A stretch of DNA of 64,000 nt from Verrucomicrobium sp. BvORR034. Its GTDB lineage: Bacteria; Verrucomicrobiota; Verrucomicrobiia; Verrucomicrobiales; Verrucomicrobiaceae. The stretch covers positions 1-64,000 of the forward strand of contig NZ_BATQ01000001.1 in assembly GCF_000739635.1 (NCBI RefSeq). Reading direction: 5' to 3'. The notes under the pieces are model-generated. The model did no database searches, had not been told where the DNA came from, and saw only the letters and a list, made by a program, of their open reading frames with translations. Position numbers and translations under genes: made by a program. Of the stretch, positions 47,806-57,033 are shown piece by piece; positions within the stretch are counted from its first letter, which is position 1, and each line of letters starts with the position of its first letter.

Positions 47806-49914
47806 TCAAAAATGTGACTGAATTTCCAGTTCCTCGCAGGCGAGCAGGAATTCGCTGGCCGACCAGGCTTGCTTGATCTTGCCCATGGGGTTGCCAGTCC
47901 GGGCGTGCGCCCACTCGTTGAATTCCCAGTCGCCCAGAACGCCCCGCTGGTTCAGCCGGGCGAGTTTGAGCAACTCCTGCCGGGCCAGGACACGGAGGCC
48001 CAGACGGTTCACAAAGCGCACCCACGCTGCTCCGATGTACGGCCAGATGCCGCCGTTGTGGTAGTGGCCGGGGAGGTTGAGCAAGTTCACCGTGTAGTAC
48101 GGACGCCAGTCGGGATCGCCCGGCTGCACCACCGGGTAGAGGTTGGCCACGGGGAAGGGGTCGTTTACCCCCACACCCCACATGAAACGGAAGGCGTGGC
48201 GGGCCCGATCCACATCCATGACGTTGAAGAGGAACGCGAGAATATTGCCGTACACGTCGCAGCGCCAGTTGAAGGCAAACGGGGTGACCTGGGCCAGCAG
48301 GTAGCTGGTATCACCCAGGCTGAACTGCATGTCCGCAAAGCTGCGCGGCGAGGCCTCCGGCACCGGGGCGGTGCTGGGCCAGAACCGCTGCATGATCACT
48401 GCCTTAATCGTCTGGGAGCGGCGCACATAGTCACCCGCACGACCAGAGACGCCCAGCATCTCCAGCAGACGACCAAAGGCAATGTTCGCCCGGTACCAGA
48501 GGACCTCGTCCAGCAGCACGTTGTAAGAGCGCCCGAAAAGGTCCGTCCAGTCGCCCGCCTCAGGGATCTCCAGGAGGCCGTCATTGTTGGAGTCATGCGC
48601 GCCAAGCCAGTCCATGGCCTTCTGCAGCGTGCCCACCCATTTCCTGGCAAAGGGAAGGTCCTTGGTGCTGCGCACGTGTTCATACGCGGCGATAACGACC
48701 CACAGACCGCTGTCGATGGCACAGATGCCGCCCACACCTGAATAGTCGGGCAGGCCGGTGTCGATGTTGACGTTGGCCGGGATCTGACCATTGGGCGAAA
48801 CATTCGAGAGCAACGTTTCCAGGGTTCGCACCCGGCACTGGGCCACCTCGGCATCCTCCAGGCTCATGCAGCCGATCACGGTGATGGCACCGTCGCGCCC
48901 CCAGACGCTGCGGTAATTCGCATCCGTGCCGCGCACCTCGTTCTCCGCCAGGGAGCAGGCGGAGAAGCCCATGGGCGTGATGTTTTTCTTGAGCGTTTCC
49001 ACCGCCTTTTGATAGGCCGTCTTGAGGAACTCCAGCTCCTCAGGTTTCAGCTCGTCCGTGGGAGCCTGCTGGAGCAGCTGCTGGATCTCCGGGGTGAACC
49101 GGTTGTGGCCAGGATCCTCGGGGACTGCTGCGGGCACCTCCTGGATGAGACCGTAGTGCTTCATGCCCTCCAGCACGCCGTCCGCGCAGATGGCGTGGGC
49201 CATGTAGGGGCGGGTGGCCAGCACCGCCTCCAGCAGCTCTGGCTGGGCATTCTCCACCACAATGCCGCGCACGTCCGGCAGGTGGAACATGGCGGCGTCG
49301 TTTCCTGTATCCCCGGCCACCAAGGTCTCCGCCGGGGAGATGTCCAGGTGGTTGAGCAGCCAGTCCAGCGAGTTGCCCTTGTCCGCCAGCATGGGCAGCA
49401 CGTCCAGATCCCGGTCACTGGAGTACACCACGGTGGCCTGCAGACCGGCGGTTTCCAGTGCGGCGCGAAGGCCGTCGATGACCTCCATGGAGGCATGATG
49501 GAGATACCAGCTCGACTTGAACGGCGATTGAAAATGCGCAGGCTGCGGCACCGCATGCGTGGTCTGTGTGACCACCTCCACCGCCTTCGTGCGATTCCAG
49601 CCGCCACTCATGATTTCCGAGAACTCCTGCACCACCTCCTGCGTCTCGCGGCGGTAGATGAGGGTGCCGACGCCGCAGATGAGATAGTCAGGCGGCGGCA
49701 AATCCGTGCGGCGGAGCTGGCGCAGGCTGTCCGCCAGCATGCGGCCGGTGTTGTACACCAGCACGGGGCGGGTGTCTTCCGGCAGCGCCAGCCAGGCCCG
49801 CTGGAAGTTCAGGGTGGCGTCGGGCTTGCCCAGCAGGGTGCCGTCGAGATCGAAACAGGCGAGCCGGATGGGCAGGACGGGACTGGCAGGGGAGGTTTCA
49901 GTGGCGTCAGGCAT
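47806..49914 (-). CDS. sucrose-phosphate phosphatase-like HAD domain fused to a clan GH-G-like glycoside hydrolase
   Basis: 702 residues in two enzyme domains. Residues 15-255 are a HAD phosphatase of the sucrose/mannosylfructose-phosphate phosphatase type: nucleophile [11 protein letters not shown] (Asp22), VYNTGRM, and the Mg site [12 protein letters not shown]. Residues 295-690 form an (alpha/alpha)6-type hydrolase resembling neutral invertases and amylo-alpha-1,6-glucosidases: [11 protein letters not shown] (Asp341), [16 protein letters not shown] (Asp401) and [17 protein letters not shown]. Together they would remove phosphate from a newly made disaccharide phosphate and possibly later hydrolyse it. 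It starts 15 bp after the synthase-like gene. No signal peptide, so it is cytoplasmic. The substrate is inferred. Confidence 0.82.
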   Translation of the reverse strand: MPDATETSPASPVLPIRLACFDLDGTLLGKPDATLNFQRAWLALPEDTRPVLVYNTGRMLADSLRQLRRTDLPPPDYLICGVGTLIYRRETQEVVQEFSEIMSGGWNRTKAVEVVTQTTHAVPQPAHFQSPFKSSWYLHHASMEVIDGLRAALETAGLQATVVYSSDRDLDVLPMLADKGNSLDWLLNHLDISPAETLVAGDTGNDAAMFHLPDVRGIVVENAQPELLEAVLATRPYMAHAICADGVLEGMKHYGLIQEVPAAVPEDPGHNRFTPEIQQLLQQAPTDELKPEELEFLKTAYQKAVETLKKNITPMGFSACSLAENEVRGTDANYRSVWGRDGAITVIGCMSLEDAEVAQCRVRTLETLLSNVSPNGQIPANVNIDTGLPDYSGVGGICAIDSGLWVVIAAYEHVRSTKDLPFARKWVGTLQKAMDWLGAHDSNNDGLLEIPEAGDWTDLFGRSYNVLLDEVLWYRANIAFGRLLEMLGVSGRAGDYVRRSQTIKAVIMQRFWPSTAPVPEASPRSFADMQFSLGDTSYLLAQVTPFAFNWRCDVYGNILAFLFNVMDVDRARHAFRFMWGVGVNDPFPVANLYPVVQPGDPDWRPYYTVNLLNLPGHYHNGGIWPYIGAAWVRFVNRLGLRVLARQELLKLARLNQRGVLGDWEFNEWAHARTGNPMGKIKQAWSASEFLLACEELEIQSHF

Positions 49915-49929
49915 GCAGAAGGTTCAAGG

Positions 49930-51312
49930 TCAAACAAACGAAGGCGTGGTGCCCCCCGGTACGAAGGAAGGGTGGGGATCCAGCAGGGATTCCGGTGAAA
50001 GGCGGTCCTCCAGTTCACGCAGCACCTGCTGGGCGATGCCCGTCCACGTGAAGAGGCTGCGAGCCCGCTGGCTGCCCAGGCGGCCCAGACGCTCCCGCAG
50101 GCGGTCGTACTTCGTGGCCTGGAGCAGGGCGATGCCGAACTCCTCCTTGTCCAGGGTGTCGGCATAAATCGCGTGAACCCCGAAGTCCAGCGCACGATAG
50201 AGCCCGCCGTGGGTGGTGACCACCGTGGGCGTGCCGCAGGCCAGGGCCTCGACCGCCGTCATGCCAAATGGCTCATAGCGGCTGGAGAGGGCAAACACGT
50301 CTGCCGCACGGTAGCGGTCCGCCAGTTCCTCATCGGACACGGAATCAGAAAGCACAATCCGATCCCGGTAGGGGCTCTGAGAAATAAGCCCCCGCATCTC
50401 CTCCAGCAGCGGGCTGTTTCCGGGGTCTGAGGAAACTTGCCCTACTGCGAGATGCAGCCACACATCGTCCTTGCGGGCGGCGGCCACCTCAAAGGCCGGG
50501 ATCAGCAGATCAAAGCCCTTGTTCCGCGCCAGGCGGCCAAGCGAAAAGATGACCTTCCCCTGATAGCCAAATGACTCCCGCAGTGCCTGACGGCTCGCAG
50601 TGCTCACCGGGAAGAAGCGGGTGTCATCATATCCGGGCGGAATCATGCGAATGGTGTCCGCAGGCAGGTTGTAGTCAGAACGCAGGAGGTCGAACTGCTG
50701 CGGTGAGGTGGCCACGACCAGATCACAAGCCCGGTAAAGCGCCTGCTCCTCACGAATGCGCACGGGGAAGTTGTACTTCTTGTCGAGATCGGCCACCTCC
50801 TCTGGAGCATCGGCCTTCATCTGGCTGCGCTTCCATGCGCCAAGTGAGTGGGGGGTGTGCACATGCGGAATGCCGAGCGCCTCCGCCATCTTTTGCGAGG
50901 CCACACCAGCGTCCCAGTAGTGGCTGTTGATAAACTGGTAGGAATAATCATGCCTGTCAATATAGCGGAGCGCATGCTCCACCCATTCGGGCAGCTTGTT
51001 GACCAGTGTTTCTTTTGGAATGAAATCTTTCCCTCCGCAGGGCATCCGTAGAATGGTGACATTCTCATCCACCACCTCACGTTCAGGCTGTTCCTCGAAC
51101 CTGCGTGTCCAGATGTCCACTTTGAAGCCCAGTTGGGCCAGCTTGCGGGAGAGCTCCAGCACATACACCACTTGCCCTCCCGTATCCGGTGCGCCCAGCG
51201 GTGGATTGGCAGCGACATAACCGTGGGTGGAAACCATGGCGATCCTCGGGCGGAGTCGTCGGCGACGGGCGGGCGTGGTCTTGGTGGTAAGTGTTTCCAT
51301 TTCCATCATCAT
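49930..51312 (-). CDS. family 4 glycosyltransferase, sucrose- or mannosylfructose-phosphate synthase-like
   Basis: About 460 residues. The exact start is uncertain: ATGs at 51342, 51312 and 51306 are in frame and none has a clear ribosome binding site; I use 51312. The acceptor half shows RIAMVSTHGYVAANPPLG and DTGGQVVYVLELSRKLAQLG, a sucrose-synthesis-type signature. The donor half has LGRLARNKGFDLLIPA and the E-x7-E element SRYEPFGMTAVEALACG. Relatives make sucrose-6-phosphate from UDP-glucose or mannosylfructose-phosphate from GDP-mannose. A fused phosphatase gene begins 15 bp downstream, the expected second step. The two products cannot be told apart from sequence alone. Confidence 0.85.
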   Translation of the reverse strand: MMMEMETLTTKTTPARRRRLRPRIAMVSTHGYVAANPPLGAPDTGGQVVYVLELSRKLAQLGFKVDIWTRRFEEQPEREVVDENVTILRMPCGGKDFIPKETLVNKLPEWVEHALRYIDRHDYSYQFINSHYWDAGVASQKMAEALGIPHVHTPHSLGAWKRSQMKADAPEEVADLDKKYNFPVRIREEQALYRACDLVVATSPQQFDLLRSDYNLPADTIRMIPPGYDDTRFFPVSTASRQALRESFGYQGKVIFSLGRLARNKGFDLLIPAFEVAAARKDDVWLHLAVGQVSSDPGNSPLLEEMRGLISQSPYRDRIVLSDSVSDEELADRYRAADVFALSSRYEPFGMTAVEALACGTPTVVTTHGGLYRALDFGVHAIYADTLDKEEFGIALLQATKYDRLRERLGRLGSQRARSLFTWTGIAQQVLRELEDRLSPESLLDPHPSFVPGGTTPSFV

Positions 51313-51698
51313 GGGGTACGGCCACCCTGTCCCCCGCACCATAAGCAAGGGCTTTAGAACCGCCTAAACGATCCTGTTTCTCTTTGCCAAGCAAGCAGGG
51401 GGCGCGCTGGCACAGAGGATCGTTTGCAGTGGGATAAGTGGATGTGTCCAGGCTGCATTCCTCCAAGACCGCAAGGCCTTCCGACACCTGATCCCACGCA
51501 GCTGAATTGGGGGACTGCGGTGAGAATCGCTTTGGCGCTCTTTGTGCTTTCCTATACCCTTCACCTTCCAGCAGGGCCAGGCATTGAACGTCTTCAGCCC
51601 CTCAGAGGCGCCATACAGCTTGCCACACCGTCATTCCCGGCAAGATGCCGGGAACAGCACGCAAGATGCGTGCGCTCCCCGAGCTTCTCGCAACCTTT
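51313..51698. other. intergenic stretch ending in paired hairpins
   Basis: About 385 bp between the synthase-like gene and the end of the FAD oxidoreductase gene. It has no convincing gene. It presumably holds the promoter of the synthase operon near 51350-51420 and ends in the two hairpins at 51634-51673. Confidence 0.55.
51634..51673. repeat. tandem hairpins with the same loop
   Basis: Two perfect hairpins lie 2 bp apart: ttcccggc-aagat-gccgggaa at 51634-51654 and gcacgc-aagat-gcgtgc at 51657-51673. The loops are identical (aagat). They sit 26 bp past the stop codon of the FAD oxidoreductase gene (minus strand) and may stabilise or end its transcript, although no T-run follows. Confidence 0.62.
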
Positions 51699-53168
51699 CT
51701 ACACCTTCTGCAGCCCCTCCAGCACCGACTTGACCTCGCTCCACGCCACTTCATGCGGGGCGCGTTTCGTCCGGGCCGCCACGGCAGCCGTGGCTCCCGC
51801 CGCTTCCCCCATGGCAACGGAGTTCCCCGTGACGCGGTAGCTCGCGTGGGCCGTGAAGTCGCCGCTGATGCAGCGGCCCGCCATGAGCAGGCCGTCCACG
51901 TCTTTCGCGATCAAAGCCCGCAAGGGGATGTCGTAGGGGTGGAACTTGAAGTCGGCGTGAATGATGGCCTTTTTGTCATTTGCCTCCTTGTCATGAGCGT
52001 GGATGTCCACGCCAAACGTGGCCTGGGTCACGGCATCATCATGTCGTGCACCTGTGGCCAGGTCGTCGCGGTTCACGGTATAACGGCCATGGATGCGCCG
52101 GCCATCGCGCACGCCGATCTGTTCTGGCGTGGCTACGATCTGCATACCCTCCCAGGGTCCACCGAGCTTGCGCAGGCCACGCACGACGTTGAACACCTCC
52201 GCACGGGCGCGGATGGTGGCCTCAGTGATCGCCGGAGCGTCAAAGGCCTTGATGCCATATTCGTGATTGATCATCACCATCACGAGGTTGTCCCGCACTT
52301 GGAAGAGCGTGGGCATGCCGTAGGAGGGTTTGAATCCGGCCCGGATGATTTCATTCTTGAAGCCCTCTGTGGCCTGGTGGTGCCAGTCCCACATGCTCTT
52401 GCGGTTCTCCGGGGTGACCTGGTAAAAGGAAATATAGTTCTTGAGCGCCTCCGCATCCTTCACCACGGCCAGGGTGTTCAGCGTCATGGGCTGGCAGGGA
52501 CATTCCGCCCCACCTTGACCAATATCCCAGCCACAACGGGCCATGGCACCGAGGTCACCATCTCCCGTGGCATCAATAAAGACCGGGGCACGCCAGGCCT
52601 GACGACCCGACTTCGACTCCGTGATTACCGTGGTGAGCTTGCGACCATCCCGATAAGCGGCAGCGAGGCGGGTGTGCAGGTGAATCTTCACACCTGCCTC
52701 CACGCACATCTCTTCCAACAACACCTTCATCTCCTCCGGTTCATACACAAACTGGTCCGGCAGCTTGCTGCGGCGGGCATCCCGCTCGTCCAGTCGACGG
52801 ATGATCTCCTGGGCGAGGCCGGGTTTGTTGAAGTCGAAGATGTAGGTCAGCAGCCCCGCAGTCCACACCCCGCCCAGGCAACCGTGAATCTCGATGAGGC
52901 GGGTCTTCGCCCCCGCCCGCGCCGCGGCCAATGCGGCAGCGATCCCGGCTGGCCCGGCCCCGCAGACGATGACATCCACGTCCTCACCTAGCGGCAGATC
53001 TTGCGCAGGCTCCGCAAAGACGCCCGTCTTCAACTGCGCCACCTCTGGAGTGGACGCCGCCTCGAGCCAGGGTCCCGAGGCCAGCGTAGCCGCCCCGGTC
53101 AGAGCGGAGCGCAAAAAGGTGCGGCGGCCATTTTCAGGGCGGTGAGGGGAAGAGGTGGATTCGGACAT
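51699..53168 (-). CDS. Tat-exported FAD-dependent oxidoreductase
   Basis: 489 residues from the ATG at 53168. A twin-arginine signal (NGRRTFLRSALTGAATLASG) directs export after folding with FAD. The dinucleotide-binding motif is VIVCGAGPAGIAAALAAARAG, followed by TRLIEIHGCLGG. Conserved C-terminal segments include GRCISGDFTAHASYRVTGNS. This PF12831-like family is common in Verrucomicrobia and Planctomycetes and its substrates are mostly unknown. It is divergent from the BlaI-type gene across 150 bp that hold the operator cluster, so its own transcription may also fall under that repressor. Confidence 0.9.
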   Translation of the reverse strand: MSESTSSPHRPENGRRTFLRSALTGAATLASGPWLEAASTPEVAQLKTGVFAEPAQDLPLGEDVDVIVCGAGPAGIAAALAAARAGAKTRLIEIHGCLGGVWTAGLLTYIFDFNKPGLAQEIIRRLDERDARRSKLPDQFVYEPEEMKVLLEEMCVEAGVKIHLHTRLAAAYRDGRKLTTVITESKSGRQAWRAPVFIDATGDGDLGAMARCGWDIGQGGAECPCQPMTLNTLAVVKDAEALKNYISFYQVTPENRKSMWDWHHQATEGFKNEIIRAGFKPSYGMPTLFQVRDNLVMVMINHEYGIKAFDAPAITEATIRARAEVFNVVRGLRKLGGPWEGMQIVATPEQIGVRDGRRIHGRYTVNRDDLATGARHDDAVTQATFGVDIHAHDKEANDKKAIIHADFKFHPYDIPLRALIAKDVDGLLMAGRCISGDFTAHASYRVTGNSVAMGEAAGATAAVAARTKRAPHEVAWSEVKSVLEGLQKV

Positions 53169-53257
53169 GGCAGAAGCAGTGAGAAGGGCGAACGCTGGTT
53201 TGTTCCCTAGAGTCCCCGATCCCGCCATGTTGGACAAATCGGTGCGATCGAGCACGC

Positions 53258-53318
53258 TGCTAAATTTTTAGCATTTAGCACTCGACAGTTGCACGTGACG
53301 AGTGCTAAAAAATTAGCA
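53258..53318 (+). promoter_or_regulatory. operator cluster with CIRCE-like half sites upstream of the BlaI-type gene
   Basis: Three overlapping symmetric elements precede the repressor start. Near-palindromes tgctaaatttttagca (53258-53273) and tgctaaaaaattagca (53303-53318) flank an inverted repeat with arms ttagcactc (53275-53283) and gagtgctaa (53300-53308). The outermost matched bases extend to tttagcactcg / cgagtgctaaa. The half sites equal those of CIRCE, but the spacer is 16 rather than 9 bp. The second palindrome overlaps the ATG. Autorepression by the BlaI-type protein is the simplest reading. Confidence 0.8.
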
Positions 53319-53719
53319 TGAAGCGGAAATTGCATGAGCTCAGCCGACGCGAGCGGCAAATCATGGAACTCATATTGGTCAAAGGCTCCGCCTCTGCAGC
53401 CGAAGTGGAGGCAGGGATTCCCGATGCACCAAGCTACTCCGCCATCCGCGCCCTGCTGCGCATTCTAGAGGAGAAGGGCCATCTCAAGCACCGGGAGGAA
53501 GGGGGACGTTATGTGTACGAACCGATCGAGGCCCCGCAAACGGCGAGTCGGTCGGCCCTCCAACAGGTGGTGAAGACATTCTTCGGCGGCTCGTTGGCCG
53601 ATGCGGTTGCCGCGTTCGTCGATGACAAGGACGGCAACCTCTCCAGCGATGAGTTGAAACGGCTGGAGGACATCATCAAAAAGGCAGGAAAGCCGGGCTC
53701 TGAGCCCCGGGCGTCTTGA
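53318..53719 (+). CDS. BlaI/MecI-type transcriptional repressor
   Basis: 133-residue penicillinase-repressor family protein. Residues 1-75 form the winged helix: LSRRERQIMELILVKGS, AAEVEAGIPDAPSYSAIRAL and LRILEEKGHLKHREEGGRYV. The rest is a dimerisation and cleavage segment ending in a short acidic to basic tail; BlaI relatives are inactivated by cleavage at the C-terminal helix. The ATG overlaps a palindrome, fitting autorepression. The M56 peptidase gene begins just after it, the classic repressor-sensor pair. No beta-lactamase lies in the window. Confidence 0.93.
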   Translation: MKRKLHELSRRERQIMELILVKGSASAAEVEAGIPDAPSYSAIRALLRILEEKGHLKHREEGGRYVYEPIEAPQTASRSALQQVVKTFFGGSLADAVAAFVDDKDGNLSSDELKRLEDIIKKAGKPGSEPRAS

Positions 53720-53763
53720 GATCAACATCCTTTCACATCGGACTCACATCCCAAAACAGCGCC

Positions 53764-55116
53764 ATGAATGCCATCACCCCCCTCATGATTGACCTTGGGC
53801 TGCGCAGCAGCGCCATTCTGATTGTCGTCTTTGCTTTGCTCGCTGTCTTTCGCCGTGCCTCCGCAGGCGCGCGCAGTGCCGCCTGGCGCGTGGGATTCCT
53901 GCTGCTGTCCCTGCTGCCCCTGACTTATTACTTCGAACCCCCGTGGTGTCTGACCGTGGCCGAAATGGCTCCGCCTCCGTCTCGAGAACGGTCGATCTTC
54001 AACGCACCGGAGGAGCTGGACCCGGCGAACAGCATCTATGGCGGGCGTTCCATGATGGAGTCCCTGGAAGAAACCAGCCCGGGAATCACGTGGATCGTCA
54101 TCTGGATGGCAGGTGCCGGGGTCTTGCTGATGCGCCGTTTCATCTCCAGGCGGCAGTTGAGGAAGCTGGCGAGGCAAACCATGCATCTCACGCCCAAGTC
54201 ACGGCAAGGACGCTTGTGCAAGCAACTGGCCACCTCACTGGGCATCTCACGTCGTGTCCGCCTGCGCCATGGTCCCACCTTGGCCGTGCCCGTCACCTGG
54301 GGCATTCGCAGACCCGTGATTGCGCTGCCGACGGCCTCGTCCGACTGGGATGAGGTTCGGCTTGAGGCCGCCCTGCTGCACGAACTGGGGCACATCCGAA
54401 ACCGCGATGCCTTTTCCCGTCTCCTCGCCACAGCGGTGCAGGCATTCTACTGGCCCAATCCTCTGGTATGGATCGCCGCCAGGGCCTGGCGGACCGCCCA
54501 GGAACAGGCCTGTGATGATCACGTTCTCCTCAAAGGCACCCCAGCCGACACCTATGCCCACCAACTGGTGGAAGCCGCACGCAGCCTGGCCGTGGCACGT
54601 CAGCGCCTGGGCACAGCGCTGGCCATGGCACGCCCTTCCACTCTGGAGCAACGCATCACCGCCATCCTAAATCCCCGGGTGAACCACCAGCCCGTGAGCC
54701 GCAGCACCTGGTTCAAGATCTCCACAGCGGGAGTTCTGTGCCTGATCCTCCTGACCATGGTGCAGATTCGCGGACTCGCGGCACCCGCGGAAGACTCCAG
54801 CAAAGGCAATCCCACAGAAATACAAGATCTGGCTGAACGCACGGTGCTCCCCGAGCTGAAACTCCGCATGGCCTCCCTGGAGGAAGCGGTCGCCGCCATA
54901 CGCCTCAAGATCGTCGAGGCATCACCGGAGAAGAGGCCGCTTAAGATAACGGTGACGCACCTGTCCGTGCGCGACAGACAAGCCAAGATGTCGGTAGATT
55001 TCATACAAATTCCCCTGCATGAAGCACTAAACTACATCACCCAACTGGCAGGGGTAAAGTTCCGCTACGTGGACAACGAGGTGCTGATTGAAGGGAACGA
55101 ACCTGCCAGCGATTGA
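53764..55116 (+). CDS. M56 (BlaR1-type) membrane peptidase with C-terminal STN-like domain
   Basis: 450 residues from the ATG at 53764; an in-frame TTG at 53716 overlaps the repressor stop. Membrane helices lie near 12-28, 41-58 and 108-123, with a final one at 319-333. The zinc motif is LLHELGHIRNRD (206-217), and the third ligand is likely Glu247 in AQEQACDDHVL. In BlaR1 the C-terminus is a penicillin-binding sensor. Here instead residues about 362-443 form a short STN/secretin-N-like unit (IPLHEALNYITQLAGVKFR, then YVDNEVLIEG). The stimulus is therefore probably not a beta-lactam. It likely cleaves the adjacent repressor; this is inferred from family and position. Confidence 0.88.
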   Translation: MNAITPLMIDLGLRSSAILIVVFALLAVFRRASAGARSAAWRVGFLLLSLLPLTYYFEPPWCLTVAEMAPPPSRERSIFNAPEELDPANSIYGGRSMMESLEETSPGITWIVIWMAGAGVLLMRRFISRRQLRKLARQTMHLTPKSRQGRLCKQLATSLGISRRVRLRHGPTLAVPVTWGIRRPVIALPTASSDWDEVRLEAALLHELGHIRNRDAFSRLLATAVQAFYWPNPLVWIAARAWRTAQEQACDDHVLLKGTPADTYAHQLVEAARSLAVARQRLGTALAMARPSTLEQRITAILNPRVNHQPVSRSTWFKISTAGVLCLILLTMVQIRGLAAPAEDSSKGNPTEIQDLAERTVLPELKLRMASLEEAVAAIRLKIVEASPEKRPLKITVTHLSVRDRQAKMSVDFIQIPLHEALNYITQLAGVKFRYVDNEVLIEGNEPASD

Positions 55117-55135
55117 CGGCATTCTCGCCCACGGT

Positions 55136-56869
55136 TCATGGTGACAACTCTTCCACCGGGAAAGAGTTGAACAGCACACACCAGTTCCACAGGGGATACG
55201 GTTGTCCGGCACGCGTCCCATACTCCCGATCTCCGAAGGCATAGACCGCCTTCTCGGGATCGGAATCCCGCAGGTTGCCGTAGGAAAACGCGCGATAGGC
55301 CACCAGCGTCTGCCCTTCCAGAAAAGGCACCTGATTGCGGAGTTCACGATTCTCAATCCGGATCACGATCTTCCCATCCTCATCCCGCAGATCCCGGATG
55401 GGTGCCCGGGTGGCGGCAGCAGCCGGGGCTTGGTTCGCGATGTAACAGGTGCCTTCGTCCAACTTCAAAGAGATCGATGAGCCCTCCCGTGCCACCGCCA
55501 GCTCCGTGGTGGCAGGCTGCCCTTCCACGACCGGCGTCAACCGCACGGCCGTGATGCGGCCGACCGCTCCAAGATAGGGGACACCGTAGCTGATCTTGAT
55601 CTGGGCGCCCGGAGGCAACGGAGCCGCCAACTTGAGCCGGACTTGCGTAGCGGATGACAATTGCACGGCCTCAAGGGCGATGACCGCCCCTGATTGGTTG
55701 CGAAGCTGGAAGCCAGCCAGTGAGCCATACGTGCCCGGTTTTCCAGCAGCCGATTGCTGGCGCGGCAAAAACGCGTCATCCAGCACCAGGGGCGGACGCG
55801 GAACGATGAAGTCCACCAACACGGAGGAGCGTCCCGCCTCCGGTACGGCCCGCCGGGGACGCAGCGGCTGCCAGTCCTCCTTCTCGATCAGAACACGGCG
55901 CACCACCTTGGCCACTTGCTCGCCATACCAGCGTTCTCCATCTGCGGCCAGGTGAATGCCCTCCCCATGACGGCCCGCATAGCGGCTATTGATAGCGCTG
56001 GGCACCATGTAGTGCGGTCCCACCATGTACAGGTGCGGATCCTGGTCAGCAGCCATCAACTGGGCATGCCCGGCGGCCCCCAGTGTCTGATAGGTGAAGA
56101 GAGGGATCTCCCCGGCCTGACCGGTGATCGCCCGAAGATCATCCGACCATTGTTTCCGATAACTCACCAGCCGGTCGCGATACCACTCCTGTCCCTTCGG
56201 AGCCGGCAGTTCCGCCTCCCAACGGCTGGGCACGAGCCCGCCGGTGGGGCCGCCATTGGCCTCCCCCTGCATCCAGACCAGGGCGGTGATGGCGAAGTCC
56301 TGGCCCCGGGCTTTGGACAGGGCCACCGCCCGCCGGGCATCGTCCAGGCTGGTGACATAGAAGCCGCCGGCATGCCGCTTGGTCTCCGGGGAGCGCGGGT
56401 CTGCCGACTGGTTGGCAGAGGAAAGCTCATCGATGCCGCGGCCGCCCTGGCCGGCATAGGTCACGAGAAAATGCGGCGCCTCACCTGCCTGCGAAGCCAC
56501 GCCGGGCAGGGTGGCCTTCAGGTGATCCGCCAGGCCATTGGCAATCGTCTCTCCGGTGCCGCCGTTCATGGATGCTTGCAGAGGCACCAGAGCAAAGTCC
56601 TCCGCCGGACGCCCCTCAGGCTTGGCCGACCACGGTCCATGCGCCCATGTACGCACTCCCCGCTGAAACATCCAGTTTCCCCATGGAGACGGGGTGGTGG
56701 TGACTAGGGGCAGGGACTCTGAGCCCTCGCACAATGACTGCCCCATGAGCCACAGGCCCTGCAGTGGGGGTGGGGGAGGAGGATCAGCATGACCTTGCAT
56801 CGCAAGTCCCGTCATCATCAAGGCGAGGATCGGGCGAAGACAGATTCGGGGGGAAGAAGGAAAGCTCAT
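55136..56869 (-). CDS. exported SGNH/sialate O-acetylesterase-like hydrolase
   Basis: 577 residues with a signal peptide (about 10-28, ILALMMTGLAMQGHA). The catalytic domain begins LQGLWLMGQSLCEGS, with the serine in GQS. Block III is LVWMQGEANGG, and the His block is EGIHLAADGERWYGE, so the Ser-Asp/His set is present. A C-terminal beta-sandwich (about 400-577) has repeated strand segments (LVLDDAFLPR, TQVRLKLAAPLPPGAQI). The family removes acetyl groups from sugars, including xylan and sialic acid; the exact substrate is unknown. It converges on the M56 peptidase gene, 19 bp away, and is divergent from the lactate permease gene. Confidence 0.86.
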   Translation of the reverse strand: MSFPSSPRICLRPILALMMTGLAMQGHADPPPPPPLQGLWLMGQSLCEGSESLPLVTTTPSPWGNWMFQRGVRTWAHGPWSAKPEGRPAEDFALVPLQASMNGGTGETIANGLADHLKATLPGVASQAGEAPHFLVTYAGQGGRGIDELSSANQSADPRSPETKRHAGGFYVTSLDDARRAVALSKARGQDFAITALVWMQGEANGGPTGGLVPSRWEAELPAPKGQEWYRDRLVSYRKQWSDDLRAITGQAGEIPLFTYQTLGAAGHAQLMAADQDPHLYMVGPHYMVPSAINSRYAGRHGEGIHLAADGERWYGEQVAKVVRRVLIEKEDWQPLRPRRAVPEAGRSSVLVDFIVPRPPLVLDDAFLPRQQSAAGKPGTYGSLAGFQLRNQSGAVIALEAVQLSSATQVRLKLAAPLPPGAQIKISYGVPYLGAVGRITAVRLTPVVEGQPATTELAVAREGSSISLKLDEGTCYIANQAPAAAATRAPIRDLRDEDGKIVIRIENRELRNQVPFLEGQTLVAYRAFSYGNLRDSDPEKAVYAFGDREYGTRAGQPYPLWNWCVLFNSFPVEELSP

Positions 56870-57033
56870 GAAGGGGCAGGCTGGAAAAGGAACGGGGGAC
56901 CGTCCTCATTCTTGCCAAACCGGTCTGGAGTCTGACAGGATCATTTTGTCCATCACGAGCTGGGGCTTCTTTGCAAGTTTGGTGCAAGCCGCCGCGTCTT
57001 GGCCTCACGCTTTCGCCCACCTTCTCCACCTCC

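Noticed and set aside
45993-47876. 627-residue open frame antisense to transketolase
   Set aside because: Long only because of codon bias of the opposite gene; Gly/Val/His-rich product with no domain.
53275-53308. A true CIRCE element
   Set aside because: Half sites match but the spacer is 16 bp rather than 9, and no heat-shock gene follows; recorded as CIRCE-like only.
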